Assembly: GCA_018417955.1 (NCBI GenBank)
Contig: JACTVC010000019.1
Location: 186,001 to 250,000, forward strand
Reading direction: 5' to 3'
Length of the DNA: 64,000 bases
DNA from: Laccaria trichodermophora
Taxonomy: Eukaryota; Basidiomycota; Agaricomycetes; Agaricales; Hydnangiaceae
The notes below the pieces were generated by a model. The model did not search any database and was not told where the DNA came from. It worked only from the letters and a program-made list of their open reading frames with translations. The position numbers were made by a program, and so were the translations under genes. Below are positions 19,423 to 31,697 of the stretch, piece after piece. How positions within the stretch are numbered: the first letter of the stretch is position 1; each line of letters starts with the position of its first letter.

Positions 19423-20665
19423 CACCGCTGTCTTGGAACGAACTATCACCACGCGGCAATCTGCGCTCAACACCCATGCCGCGATTGTTATACTATAGTC
19501 CAGGGCCCAGCCGCAAAATAATGTCTTCTCACGTCCATGCGATTGTGGAATATGGAAGCGCAAAATGAAATATTTTCACAATGTGGTTGACGACTGCGGT
19601 AGATCGCATAATTGTCGTTTGCGGCCGAAAAAAAAAAAAGTATCGACAGTGTTCTAGAAGTGCTTCTGGTCGCTTCTTCCTTCAAAGTCTTCCAAGCGTC
19701 GCAAAATATGTCCAGCCCATCCAGGTTTTCCTCCGCGCGGGCTACCGCCGGGTCCACAAATACCTCCGTCCCCGTCTAGCTTTCCGTCCTTCGCGCAAAA
19801 CCCAAACGGTACCAGTAAACCCAACGCAATCTGATCATGATACGTATCCTTCCAAAAAGTCTTGATCACCGTAAGTGCTTAGAGACTCACTATGATTTAA
19901 TAGAATTAAATCACAAGCCTCGCCTCCTCTAGATCTTCATGGTCATCGTACACATATAATACCGGTTCAAAAGGTGCCCAACTCCCGACTCCACCCACCT
20001 ACGCATACGTCCTCCCTGGAACGGTTGACAGAACTTTGGGATTGGCATCACACCCTCGATTTTTTTTCTTTCGATAGAACTTCTAGACCCCCCGACGGGC
20101 GCATGCAGTACTTTCCTGGGGCTCGGTACGCCCCAAGGAACTAGGCCCACCAATATTTAATACCTTTTATCTCTGGAGGCCGTGTTGAGCCGAGGTGATA
20201 ATATCCCTGTAAGTTTCAATTTAAGAAGCTCAAGGCCAAGCGCCGACTTGATCTGACGTGTGGTATAATTTGCTCTAGTAAATCGAATTTAGTATAGGGA
20301 CAGCCACAGGACAATTGGACGCGTTGCGTCAGGTATGGGTATGGCTTATTTCCCAGTATTGGGATCATCCATGTAGGCTGGCGGCTTTGTGCGTGTGCGT
20401 GTGCATCCTCATTCTGTGCACGGCCGACTCGGACTCTTCTATGTCATTTTTCTTTTGGCAAGTTCCAGCATGACGCGACAGAACACCTGGGCACTAGAAC
20501 TTGCTTATCTGCCGGGCATGGTGAGTAGCTTCTTTCCGAGTCGGTATTGGCGTTCGAGATGTATAGTACTGGACCAACTCGCGGTCCCTCCTTCCATTTC
20601 CAAACGGAGAAAAGAAAGGCACTGGCGTACGTCGTATATATACGGAAAGTTCCTTGAATCGCTGG
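19423..20665. repeat. Tandem duplication, copy 1 (1243 bp)
   Basis: Starts at CACCGCTGTCTTGGAAC. The same order of matching blocks returns in 20666-21791: ATGCGATTGTGGAATATGGA, CTCCGCGCGGGCTACCGCCG, AACGGTACCAGTAAACCCAA, AATCTGATCATGATG-like, CGGCCGACTCGGA and TACGGAAAGTTCCT. Many small indels separate the copies, so the duplication is old. No conserved open frame is shared by both copies. Confidence 0.75.
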
Positions 20666-21791
20666 CACCGCTGTCTTGGAACAAATTTCTCCATGGCCAA
20701 CTCTATCACCACGTCTACTATCTAATAATATGCGGCAATCAGCGCTCAACACCCTTGCTGCGAATTGTGTCCATGCGATTGTGGAATATGGAAGCGCAAA
20801 ATGAATGTTTTGCAAGGTGGTGACGACTGCGATAAATCATATAGTTGTCTTGAATCTCGGCCAAAAAAAAAATCATATTGACAACGTCCCAGAAAAATCT
20901 AGAAGTATGGCTTCCTCCTCCAAGCGTCGCAAAATACAATCCAGGTTTTCCTCCGCGCGGGCTACCGCCGGGTGAACAAATACCTCCGTCCCCGTCCTTC
21001 GTGCACTAGGCTGCACTAGGAGACAAAACTCAAACGGTACCAGTAAACCCAAGCAATCTGATCATGATGATGCACATGTTCTTCCAAAAATTCTTGATCT
21101 CGCTATGATTAAAAGAAACTAAATCACAAGCCTCGCTTCCTCTAGATGGTGGAGACTTATAATACCGGCTCAAAAGATGCTCAAATCCCGACTCCACTCA
21201 CACACTCCCTAGACCCGTCGACAGAACATTCGTATCTCACCCTCGATTTTATTCTTTGGGGATGGGTTTTCGATGGAACTTCCCTCGAAATGTGCATGCG
21301 ACTTGGTGCTCGTTACGCTCCCTTTCTAGGCCCCTTTCAAACCTTTTTCTGGCGGCCGCGTGGAGCTGAGGTGATAATATCCAAGGACCAGTTGAGTAAT
21401 GTAAGTCTTAAATTTATGAAGCTCAGGGCTAAGCGCTGACTCGATCTGACGTGTGGTTTACACCGAATTTATTTCAGGGACGGCTACGTACAATACGTAC
21501 ATTGGGGGGAAGGGAGAATGGACAATTGAATGCATTGCGTCAGGTGTGTACTTACGCGCGCATCCCCATTCTACGCACGGCCGACTCGGACCCCTCTACG
21601 TCGTTTTTTTTGCGAGTCCCAGCATGAAGGAAATTTACCTCCGGACCCGACCGGGTGAGCATTTTCTTTCCGAGTCGGTCGGGATTGGTATTGGCGTTTG
21701 AGATTCGACGAAATGCATAGCAACTCGCGATCTTTCCTTCCAAAAGTTCCGGATGGAGAAAAAATATACGGAAAGTTCCTCAAATCGCTTG
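20666..21791. repeat. Tandem duplication, copy 2 (about 1126 bp)
   Basis: Head-to-tail partner of 19423-20665, beginning with the same CACCGCTGTCTTGGAAC block and ending at the TACGGAAAGTTCCTC block. It is shorter by about 120 bp through internal deletions. Confidence 0.75.
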
Positions 21792-22666
21792 GTCCCTAGG
21801 GCCTACCTTTTTCATATTTCATGACCACATGCCACACAGATTCAGTAGATTACTTCTATTGTTCATTTTTATAGATTTTCCGTACCCAATAGAATCTAGG
21901 GTCGTTATAAATTTATCAGGGTTTGAAAATTAGAGGAGCCTCAGAGGGTGCCGCCGAGTCAATAGGTCAAGAGCTGCCCTTCACATCTTGCTCTTCCAAA
22001 AAAATTGAATCTATTTCCCGCTTTAACAAACGCAAAGCTAATTATTTTGGAGTCAGGAATACTTAAAAAAAGTTTGAAGGCCTGATTTTCTGACTTTTTT
22101 CATGTTTCTGACTCATGACAGGATTTGGGAGTTTTGGTTTTACCCCACTCCCACTTTATTACAGGGGTTTTGTTCCAAAAGATGGCCAGCTCCGTTTGAA
22201 TTCCATGCGTTGAACGAGGGAGGGTCAGAAAAACGTGATTGCATTGTTTCTGCTAGCTTCCATAGCCAAACACGTTTGAAACAGAACCGTTACCTTTACA
22301 CGCGACTGCAAAGTTTCAACGGAATCTCTTGTTCGCCGACACACCAGCGCTTCTGGGGTCTTCATCACTTTCAAACCTCATTTTCCCTCATTTGTTGTTC
22401 CTGTTTGAGCACTGTTAAACGCTGCCTCACGATTACCGCCTTCCTCCGCCTCGCGTACCATAGATTGCAGACTTGATATGAAATCAAACAACCGAGTCAA
22501 CGTGCCTCCTCGACGTGCACTTGACGTTTCTTCCGTTAGCCCCGTGTACATGTCTTCACATCGTGACTCTGTAGTTGGGGTGTTACATATCGAAGGGCCT
22601 GGTTAAATATTTGGCTAGTCTACCCCAAGGCCTCGAGACACAAGCCCTCGACACCTATTCCTGAAG
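21792..22666. other. Intergenic, no gene supported
   Basis: One open frame of about 124 codons (22102-22476) has no recognisable motif and no matching splice structure. I leave it unannotated. The last 150 bp probably include the promoter of the membrane-protein gene at 22667. Confidence 0.4.
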
Positions 22667-24073
22667 ATGGCCATGGCTCTATCTCCACTCTATTCCCCTT
22701 CCTTCACTCAACCGCTTGTTCTCGCTCCTCGCTGGACCACAGCTACCTTTTCGTATCCACCACAGACCTCGATCACAACTTCCATGTCGACGTCATCGTC
22801 GTCAAGTTTGCCAACTCCGGTAGCTCAAACTTCATCCTCAATATTTGTTTCTCTACCGACGCCGTCGCCAACATTAACTGCTAATCCTTCCCCCGGGTCC
22901 TCGTCCGAGCAGTCAGGCAAGTCTTTGTTGGTTTGCTCAGGTATCAGAGAAAATTCGGAAATCGCTGGCCTCGGTGAATCTTTTTCTTTTGGCTAGTTTC
23001 TACTGTCGCTCATGATCGGGGCAGGTGTCCGGATTTCTTTCTATGCGACAAGTTTCCTTGCCGGTGAGATAATTAATCGTTTACGGCGACATACCGCGCT
23101 TATGCGCTGACATCGCAGTCGTTGCCGCATTGCTTCCGAGAGCGGACATCGACGGTAAGCATACGTTGCCGGACCAAATAAATGCTTGACATTGGGTGTT
23201 TAGGAACCTTCTGGATACTAATGCTCGCCAATTTGGCTCTCCTTGTCTCGTCCATCGTTCAAGCATCCATACACAATCTTTCGTTGTACACTGCAATTCT
23301 CATATCCTATCTGCTCATTCTCCACCTTACTTCGGCCTCTACTGTCTTGATTCTCAGAGCATCACAGGGGCAGAAGGTTCACTGGAGATATACGCCATTT
23401 TTGGTTCTTCAGAGTATTTTAATCCTGGCACTGGCGATCTATGTTTGGTCTCATGCACATACCTTCGGGAGTCAACCAGAGTGTAATCCAGCAACGCAGT
23501 TGATCTTCTTCGGGCACGCCTTTTCGACCACCGGCTCGGGGCGCGTAGCTCCTCTCGGTGCGTATGACCAGCCCCTTTTTGTAGTCCAACTAAGTTACTT
23601 CAAAAGTGCTTTTGGCCTTCATGCTGGCGACTATTGTTGCTCAGGTTGCTCGAAGCATTCTGAATCGGAGCAATAGGGCGACAGCTGGATACAACGAACT
23701 AAGGAATAGTCCCCGACGCGCAGGGGATTATTTCGTACTGACCTTTTGGGGCACTTTCTTTTTAGCCCGTTGGCTTTACATTGTGGTCACCGTTGAGGAG
23801 ACTATTCGGAGAAATTTCCTCATTCATGACAGCCACACTTTTAACTTTGGGCAGGTAAGTCCTCCGATTTTTTATCATCGTTATAAAATTTTTAGCGAAT
23901 GCGTAAATATGTTGCAGATTTTTCCACTCCTCACTATTGGACTCCCCGTCATTGCCATCATATATGCTTGCTTGCCCAGGCAAGAAGCCACCACGGATCC
24001 TTCACGGGCTCAAGCATATTGTAGGAACTGCAACAGCATCATGGCCCTTGATAATGAGAAGGCATCTGCGTAG
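22667..24073 (+). CDS. Polytopic membrane protein, uncharacterised fungal family
   Basis: A Ser/Thr/Pro-rich N-terminal exon (from 22667) is followed by short exons that splice into a chain of hydrophobic segments. These include VRISFYATSFLA (around 23030), TFWILMLANLALLVSSIVQ (23205), LYTAILISYLLILHL (23285), PFLVLQSILILALAIYVW (23400), VLLAFMLATIVAQVA (23605), YFVLTFWGTFFLARWLYIVV (23730) and IFPLLTIGLPVIAIIYACL (23920), about seven membrane spans. Introns at about 23559-23605 and 23854-23917 join in frame. The first donor is either GCAAGT at about 22919 (a GC-AG intron) or GTATCA at about 22940. A conserved-looking loop (FGSQPECNPAT) follows the fourth span. No function can be assigned. 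Confidence 0.7.
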
Positions 24074-24525
24074 GAGGTGCCACCGTTGTCGCATCGAGTA
24101 ATTGGGGCCAATACCTGGCATTGTAACGACGTTGATAAATGTTTATCCAAGATTTATGATACCTCCAGTTGCTGGGTCTAGAAAGTACGTCAAAGCGAGC
24201 GCGACCATCAAACTTTCGTGCAGATCTAGAAGAGAAAAAAAGGGGGGTTGGTCGGAATACTTAGCGGCTGTCAATGAGTGCGCATCTCAGTGTGGCTTAT
24301 TAAAGTTGAGACGTGCACGAAAAAAGCCATGAACCCGCAGCACGGTTCCATATTAAACAGCAATAATCCAACGGCAAGTAGAAAGACGACCTAACGTTAT
24401 GAGCTCGAGCAATTTACATGTTTGAACTATAAGCTTAGTATGTAATTATTATTCAAATGCAGTGCGCCGCTGAAGTTCGACTTTAACCTTGATTCAAATG
24501 TAACTCCTTTCTTTCATCGCAAGAC
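24074..24525. other. Intergenic, no gene supported
   Basis: AT-rich spacer between the two membrane-protein loci. No motif was recognised. It probably contains the terminator of the first locus and the promoter of the second. Confidence 0.4.
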
Positions 24526-25742
24526 ATGGCAGACCACCATCCTACGGATCCAGGGAATCTGGCTAAGCATTATGAATCCCATCTCTCGCCCTACTACGAG
24601 CTTTACACTGGCTATGGAGATGGCGAACTCTCGACGCGCAAGGGCAGCCTTTTCCCTGGCACACCGCTGAACTTCTCCTACAAGTACATTGTGTCCACGT
24701 TTCTCATGCAATTTTTCCGTTTCCTCTCCCTTGGAAGCTGCTCACAATATCGCGTTGCTGTTGCTCGAGTGCTAGACCGTGTTTTCGATGTGGCGTCCTT
24801 GCCAGAAATACTGACAATGGCAAACGAAACAGGCAATGGAGCGGAAACCCCCTTTCAACAACCGCAGACTGTTCCGTCATCGGAGTCGCACTTCATATTT
24901 TCCTTAAAGGAACGGTGGGGGGCCTTTCAGAAAGAAATGAAAACTAGCGCCCTTGGGTCGCTACTCTTCTGCGGTATGGTTGCCCTGTACGTAGTGCGTT
25001 CAAATATCTTTAAACTCTTCCATTAAACAATATGGATTCTGCAGATTGACAGCTTTGAACCTATACTACCATCACGCCAGTTCATTTTCTGTGGCCCGAG
25101 TGCTCTTATCTTGGTGCTCTATTTCAGCCTTCAATGGATTCTGCTCTGGTGTCGCTTTTTGGAACAAATTTAGTCACATGGAAGAGAGCTTCCTGGCTAT
25201 TGAGTGGACACTTGTCAGGATGTCTTCTCCAATGTAATGGCACGTAAATTAATTGCTGCAACTTATTAGGCCGTCAAACCTACGTCGTTCAAGACGGGCC
25301 TGTGGTGGAAAGTTGATTCGATTGCCCTTCATTTCCTTTGGATGCTTTGGTGAGCAAGTAGCCAGGAAGTTTGGTTTTTTTTTTGCTAAAGGCACGTAGG
25401 ACGATGCTCTTTGCATTCATGGGTCTGATAGCAAACGCGTTTGACACGTCATCCCCTTCGCCACAACCAGTTAAATCCATCCGTCTCGCAATTGCTATGG
25501 GCATTTTTGGCGGATGCAATATGCTACATGCAATCTGGGTCATCGTCACGGCTGGCTATGAGAGAAAGGCCATGAGGAACGCCTGGCAGAAGCGGGCGGA
25601 GCGAATACGCAATGGAAGTGACGACTTATTTGCGTGTAACTCACCAGCCACTCAGCTCCACGGTGATCATGCTGTTTTGAAGGCAGATGTGGCAGACGTA
25701 GACCAAGCTGGCCCAGAACTGGCCGATGGAAAGTATGCCTGA
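24526..25742 (+). CDS. Second polytopic membrane protein locus, possibly decayed
   Basis: Coding-like exons with membrane spans occur in order. The first starts at 24526 (MADHHPTDPGNLAKHYESHL). A span (FCGPSALILVLYFSLQWILL) at about 25090-25150 joins the first exon through a GTAGTG...TGCAG intron. The stretch WWKVDSIALHFLWMLW (25300-25350) joins WTMLFAFMGLIANAF (25390) through a GTGAGC...GTAG intron and runs to a stop at 25740-25742. Between about 25150 and 25270 I could not find splice sites that keep one frame, and a TAG interrupts the span frame near 25170. Either an unusual exon was missed or the gene is broken. The family was not recognised. Confidence 0.5.
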
Positions 25743-26228
25743 AAGTGACAGCGCTCGAGGTACGTATGCGGTTTGCATTTTAGGTTTCGGACGCGTTCGA
25801 CACACAGACATCGACTTGATTGCAAGAAGACTTCTCCGACAGGACATCTGGTGATTGGCGAGAGATTCGGGAGGAACATGATAGTGAGGACACGAAATTT
25901 GAATGAGTTTTTTTTTTCTGCTGCCCCAGTTCGATTGTGTTGTGTACAAGTCATGGGAACGTAAATTTAAATCTGGATATCTTCAACTGACTTGTTATGC
26001 GCACCAAGCAATGCTGGCATACTTGGCACTTGTCTACACTACCTACGTAGTCACTATCCAGGTGTGACGCTGTGCTCATATGAGTATGGGAGGGGAAAAT
26101 ACATCCACCTCTTCTGGATACTATGAGCATCTCGTAGGCTAGCCAAGAAACCCAAAATCAAGCAAGACCAACATTACTAGTCCGACATCTGTGTCAACCG
26201 ACGGTGGTAGCTCGTTCTCCTGATCGTC
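25743..26228. other. Intergenic between convergent genes, nothing seen
   Basis: Holds the 3' ends of the plus-strand membrane locus and the minus-strand TPR gene. No open frame with recognisable features. Confidence 0.4.
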
Positions 26229-27191
26229 TTAAAAGGATGGGGGCTGCACTTGCGTAAAATCCACAAAGTCGGGTACCCTAACATATTGCATTCCTAGATC
26301 TTGAATTCCTTGCATTCCTTCCGTGAACGATAACATCCCTGGAGGTGACTTTTGTCCATCCAGATAGGTCTTGCGCTGCGAGGGTGATTTTACAGTTTCG
26401 ATGAGGGTCTCAATCTCACCGCGTGTAGATGAGATGGACACATCTGGATGTAAATCCGCAGCAATATTGATATCTGCAAGAAGGATGATATATGAAGTGG
26501 TGACAACATAGTATTGCAAAGATGAGACGAACCCTGAAGAGCTTCTTCAAAATTTCCGAGATGCACACGCGCTTGTGCGCGCCGAAAGTAGGCCTTTGCC
26601 TTGTTCTTTACGTTTGTGAAGAGGTCCATGTCCAATGCTTTCGATGCGAAGTCTTCTGCCATTTGGAATCTAGCCCATTATCAAGAGCTCGGCGACAATT
26701 CACACTTCATAGATAGCTTACCTGTTCTCCCTAAGAGCGCACGCCGCAACGTTGTTCATGACGTCTGGGGTTGGGAAGGTTGAGTTTGCGCTCATATAAA
26801 AGAGGAGAGCTCTGGCAACGTCGCCCTCTCGAAACGCTGCATTGCCCTTGAAGTCGCGCAACCAAGTGAGCACGGAATGAAAGGTAATCAACGACTCAAC
26901 CCACCTCTTCCTTCATCCCAATTGCAGACATAAACATCTCAAACTCCGTCAACTTCTCGTCCTCCAATATCCAGCTCCGCTTTTCCAAATAGATCAATGC
27001 GTGTCTGTCTTCACATTGCCTTGCGTAATGTGCCGCGACTTTATCAAAGAAAATCTGCCACGATCAGCTGGGACCTTGAACAAGTCTGTAGTCTTCGGCG
27101 GGTTTTCTATTTCGTTCCTCATAAAATCCATGAATCTACTGAGAGCTTCCGGACTCATATTGGATAGGTCAGCTTGAGCTTCCGGACTCAA
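26229..27191 (-). CDS. TPR (tetratricopeptide repeat) protein
   Basis: Several short exons splice in frame into a TPR array: EEGNAAFREGDVARALLFY, then NNVAACALRENRFQMAEDFA, then AKAYFRRAQARVHLGNFEEA, the classical TPR helix pairs, ending with a ~60-residue tail and a stop at 26229-26231. Internal introns at about 26660-26715 (GTAAGC...CTAG) and 26480-26535 (GTTCGT...GCAG) close well. Upstream, the stretch with repeated SPEAQADL/MSPEAL and DLFKVPADRG is one base out of frame with IFFDKVAAHYARQ (around 27051-27057). The start is not fixed: a Met at 27191 is possible, and an exon further upstream is also plausible. It is likely a co-chaperone-type scaffold, partner unknown. Confidence 0.65.
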
Positions 27192-27393
27192 ATTAGATAC
27201 GCCAGAGTGCTGGTCTAAGCGATGAAACGATTTGCACAGCTATGCCACCACATGGTAATACGTCATCAGAACTCCAACAAGGAAGTATAATTGAATGCCA
27301 CATATAATTATCACTGAGGCAAGGTCAAGCCGTTGTCAAGTGCGGGAGTCAGCATTACATTAGTCCTGCCCGAGTACAAATTCCATCCAGCCA

Positions 27394-29250
27394 TTAAAGC
27401 ATCCCTTTGACAAGCCAAACGATAATTTTCGTAGTGAAGCGCACTTTGCGTTCTTCACCTTTCCAGTGTACTGTATGAGAACGGATTCTGTCAACCTCCT
27501 GGGCGAGAGCTTTTCGGAGCGGCAGGTCTGGCGAAGTCTTCGTCTCATGGTTGGCCGAAGCTTCTGATGGGACGAGCATGAGGAAGGACAGCTCAGTGTC
27601 CAAGTGAGCAGAGCGAGAATTCAAATTGGTGGACCCAAACAGGGTGAGGACTGGTAACGAGGAAGAGCTTGGGGAGAGCCATATTCCTATGACGACTGTC
27701 AAACAGATTCTGAAGGACAAGTAGAAAAATATCGCACCTTTCGCATGGTATGTCCAGCCTTGTTTCGCCCACTCACTCAGCGAAACACCCTGCCCAGCAT
27801 CTTCCGAGATTCTTTTCCATAACCTCCCCGCTTTCTTGACGGCTTTCATAAAACGCTGCTCATAGAGGGTATACCCCTCCGGAATTCGACCCGAAATGCC
27901 ATTGGAACCGAAGAATCCGTTTGCCTGAGAAATGGAGGTTAGGGAATGAGATAACCAAGGATGAGGTGTTCCTCACCTTCGGGCTCGCTGCTACGATACG
28001 GCAATCCACACCTGGGCTGCTGAGGATCAGGTCCTGGTACGGTTTATACAAACTGAAGTAGCCACTGGTCAAGTCTAAAAGTGGTCGGTGCGCACTTTTC
28101 AACGTCCTCAAGTGACGGAAGAGCAGTTGAAATGTTGTTTCCTCCTCGTGGATGTTGATCTGCCCAGCTTGTATGAGTGGGAAGAGGGTCGCGTCAGCGC
28201 AGTTGCTTGTTGACGAGCTTTCACTAACAGACTTCGACTTGTCAAGGTAAGTTTTCTGAAATTCCCTCAGCAACGTCTCAGCCCGCTGGTGGATTTTATG
28301 GGGATGCGTTTGTGGGTCAGGCCAATGTAACGTATAATCATCCCGTGTATATGAATGTCGGTCGGCTGGTGAGTCAGAAGTGGGTATGACAGGAAGAAGT
28401 CGATAAGAGAATGTTGAGACCGTCTTTAAGAAATCAAAGCAATACTGGGAGAGCGCCGGCTGGGAGGAAAAGTGGAGATAACGGTCCTGCCGATCTGTAA
28501 AGTAAGACTTGTTTAGGTTGGCCCTGGAACCAGATTCAAAAAATTGTTTGAAAGAGGAATGATATTCCACACCCGCTAATCATTACTTCATCGTCGGCGC
28601 CATATACCTTTGCGTGCCATGTCCCCCATCCCTCATTGAATCTCGGTGGAACTAACTTTGCAAATATACCTCGGAGACTTGGACTCCTAAACATCGACAC
28701 ATGAACACGAGATGGAAATTCGCGAAGGAGAGGAAGAAGGATGTTGGCCGTCGAAGAAGGACCTGGGCGGGTTGAGCGATTGATATCCAGTTGAAAGTAA
28801 ACTTTCAAGTGGGGCTTGGTTCGAAGGGCTTTATCAATACTTGATAGCTGTCCATTAATTCAGTTAAGGGGCAACAAGCATAATTATTCTCACCGACGAG
28901 TTCCGACTCAGTCGAACCAATATAAAGGGAGGAAATAAATATCCGATGTTGAGCGCGCTGAATCATATCCTGATGCCAGAGTAAGCTTCGAAAAAGAAAT
29001 ATAGCGATTGAAACTGGAAACATACGAGCAATAGGTCATAAAATTGAGCTGGCTCCGACAAAATCCGTATTCTATGTGCTGGTACTCGGAAGGTAGGTTG
29101 ATTGAGAGCCAGGTCTGCCGCGAAATGGCGAATCAAAGGATCCAACTGGTTGGTAGAAAGACATCGTCTGGGGAGAAAAAATGGTATTGAGCGGTGTGCT
29201 AGCAGTAGACGTCGACCGGGAGACCATGGAATCCGTGCGCTGAACATCAT
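27394..29250 (-). CDS. PGS1: CDP-diacylglycerol--glycerol-3-phosphate 3-phosphatidyltransferase (PGP synthase)
   Basis: The committed step of cardiolipin synthesis: CDP-DAG plus glycerol-3-phosphate gives phosphatidylglycerophosphate in the mitochondrial inner membrane. The N-terminus is Arg/Ser-rich (MMFSARIPWSPGRRLLLAH) and looks like a targeting peptide. Family signatures are in order: RIFISSLYIGSTESEL, FQLDINRSTRPG, first HKD-type motif WGTWHAKVYG with MISGANLNKSYFTDRQDRY, second motif YHAKGIW with FGSTNLNSRSAHLDTELSF. Exons: 29250-29026, 28969-28894, 28847-28573, 28523-27977, 27924-27738 and 27686-27394. All junctions keep frame except between the second and third, where my splice sites leave the phase off by one. 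It ends on the strand facing away from the TPR gene. Confidence 0.9.
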
Positions 29251-29787
29251 CGAAGTCCGATGGAAAAAAGGCGTGCACGTGAACGTGTTCGCGTGTCTTG
29301 TTTGGCAGCAACGTCCGACTCGGACTCTCTCGGGGAGGCGACCACCGTGCGCGCGTGACCAGGAGTCAACTCAGGCGCCACCGTCCAGCTTCATGTAGCG
29401 TAGTTCGCACCGTTCTTCACCACGGAAGCAGTTATCAGTCTTATATTCCGTTTTCTATCTGCGATAACTTTTTTCCCCCTGCCGTCTTCAAGTAGAACTT
29501 ACTTAGAACATCAATTTCCTGACTCCGCCGAGGACCTCTGCAACACATTCAAAATCAGGCGCCTTCGACGCAGTTTATACTTCTGCGCCCACGTGTCCTC
29601 AATATCCTCTTCTCTCCCCCGTCACACTCGTGAAAGGTCCTATGCCAGGAACACGCCGGAATGAACCTGGAAATTCGTGACGAATTCGAAAGATTCATTT
29701 GGATAACCAGGTCTCCCCACCCCCGCATTTTAAACACCACTCTCCTTGCTTTTTCTTGCCAAGTTGCGCATCCTCCAGCTGCTCCTC
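29251..29787. promoter_or_regulatory. Divergent intergenic region between PGS1 and the acidic-protein gene
   Basis: 537 bp between two start codons pointing away from each other. It must contain both promoters. No specific site was recognised. Confidence 0.35.
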
Positions 29788-30263
29788 ATGATGGCCTCCG
29801 AAGAACCACTATCAGATAATCTTGTTGGATTCGATTACAGTGATGACTTAGTAAACGCCTTCTACTACACTTCAGGGGAAGAGCTGGAAGAACCATTGGA
29901 TTTGGATACGGAGTGAGCGCAACCCAGGGTCTCGACGTTCTTTGCTAATGACGCTGTAGCGAGGAAGAAGATGTGGACTTCTATGACCTCTATGAGAATC
30001 TACGGCTCACTCGGCCGCCGTCGCCATTATTCGATGAGGTGTCGTCAGATGAGGAAAGCTTGGCGGATGAAGACCTCGATGAGAAGAGGCGTGCACGGTA
30101 TAGCACTTCAACTGTGAAAGGATTCGTTGTCGAAAGCGTAGCTGCGTCGGAGACAAACAAAAAAGCCAGTGACTTGGAGTCAGATGGTTCCCCCCAAGGT
30201 GGGCGCACTGTTATCTTGCCGCGCACAAGGTCCGAGCCGCTGAAAGCGCCACACGCCGTTTAG
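29788..30263 (+). CDS. Small acidic protein, unrecognised
   Basis: Two exons, 29788-29912 and 29960-30263, joined by a 47-bp GTGAGC...GTAG intron, close to 142 residues. The protein is dominated by Asp/Glu/Ser (EELEEPLDLDTDEEEDVDF and SSDEESLADEDLDEKRRARY), has Tyr-Asp motifs (FYDLYENLRL) and a basic C-terminal third. It is low in complexity and probably largely disordered. No family was recognised. An acidic regulator or nuclear factor is possible but cannot be argued from sequence. Confidence 0.55.
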
Positions 30264-30452
30264 AGAAGACGGATGCTAACCCGGAACAAAACAAATTGCC
30301 AGGAGCGAGAGAACAAGCGCTTTGACATGTATTCAGTTACTCTTTCAGTCTGATCATGAAACGATTCGAATGTTGATGAGACAGATTTTCTCGGAGCTTG
30401 ACCAGATTCCCAACGAAATGGGGAGATCGGAGAAGTCCCATGCCGTACGATA

Positions 30453-30719
30453 CTATGCCCTACCAGGACCTCGGCACCCCCTCTCAGTCGGCACATTTTT
30501 GAGTTCGAACCCTTCCGCCAAACCTCTTGCCACAAAATTTCAGAGAGAGCCTCCTGGGCCTAATCCAACCTAATTCCGCTTTTCTCCGTCCAGAAAAACG
30601 ATGAATTGACAAAGTTCTGTTATTTCGGCAGTCACAATCTGTCACGTTCTTCCGCCAAAAAATGTGACGTTTTGTGACTGCCGACTGTGCGGGGGTGCCG
30701 AGGTCCTGGTAGGGCATAG
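30453..30719. mobile_element. 267-bp MITE-like element with TA target duplication
   Basis: Terminal inverted repeats: CTATGCCCTACCAGGACC... at 30453 and its complement ending at 30719. After the first ~29 bp, which match perfectly, the arms match with two differences to about 41 bp. TA dinucleotides flank both ends (30451-30452 and 30720-30721). A nested 12-bp inverted repeat (CGGCAGTCACAA at 30626-30637 with its complement at 30672-30683) folds the right half. No coding capacity. The TA duplication suits Tc1/mariner-type mobilisation. Confidence 0.75.
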
Positions 30720-30721
30720 TA

Positions 30722-31697
30722 GAGTAATCCTTCTGCGCCCGACGCGAGAGATCGGTCAACGCACATTCTGGACGTCGACAATGGCAAGTTGATTGTTTTC
30801 AAAGTCACAGACAGACAGACCAGCCCACCGTCCGTCCACACCAGGCTCATGGCGCCCACGGTGTATTTTTGGGGTGTTGATGTCTAGTGTCCAGTAAGGG
30901 CGCTGATGGTCGAAACTTGGGGTATGTGAAAGATTGAAGGCTAAACGCTTAAACCCCGATCTTTCGAACCCCAGCCGCGATAACAAATACGGAACAGTAA
31001 AAAAAAGAAGAGACTCTTTCGAGTTGAGTGCAAGACAGGTAAGAGGATCGCGTGAAGAGATCCGGAGCCGCAAGTTGGAGAAGTTTACATTTTGCGCCGT
31101 TGGACAAGTGTCACAAGCACAAGAAGTTTAGATCCATCCCTGGAAATTTTTGAGCGTTACAAGCCACAAGAGAAACAGGGCTGTCGTTATATCAATCGCG
31201 GCCAGAGATCCCGAAACACTTACAAATTATATTTATGTAGGAGGTTCAGCTAGCTCCACTCTTTGGGGTCAAATATACAATATAACGTGACGTCGAACGG
31301 CATCTGAGAGAAATGAGTCTTGGGCTAAAACGCTGAGGTCCACAAGTACTTACTTACTTCTCAACATAAGGACGTCGTTCCGAGAATGTCTAGGTTTATC
31401 GTAACCGAAGAACTTGCCCATCGGTCTGCGCTATAGTAAGGGCGAGAGATCTTCATGTCATTACGAAGCAAGTAATAATTGGCGATGACGCACACGTCCG
31501 TTACATCTACCATGCGTGCGTGTAAATAGTAAAAAAAAGCACAATGCTCTGTACAATTATTTGAAACATAATGTGTAGTTCCCTGTAAGCGTAATCCATT
31601 ATAGGGCGAAGCAGGCGCTGCATCGTACCAATATAAGAATAATATATGTCCATGGATTAGGTTGGGCTTTTTTTTTGAAGACGCCAGATGCCCTTTT
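30722..31697. other. Intergenic, no gene supported
   Basis: Frames on both strands are open for about 100 codons, but I see no splice-consistent gene or motif. A 3' untranslated region of the minus-strand membrane gene probably reaches in from the right. Confidence 0.4.

Noticed and set aside
30934..31131. Plus-strand 65-codon frame next to the MITE-like element
   Set aside because: Short, basic, without motif or introns. Not supported.
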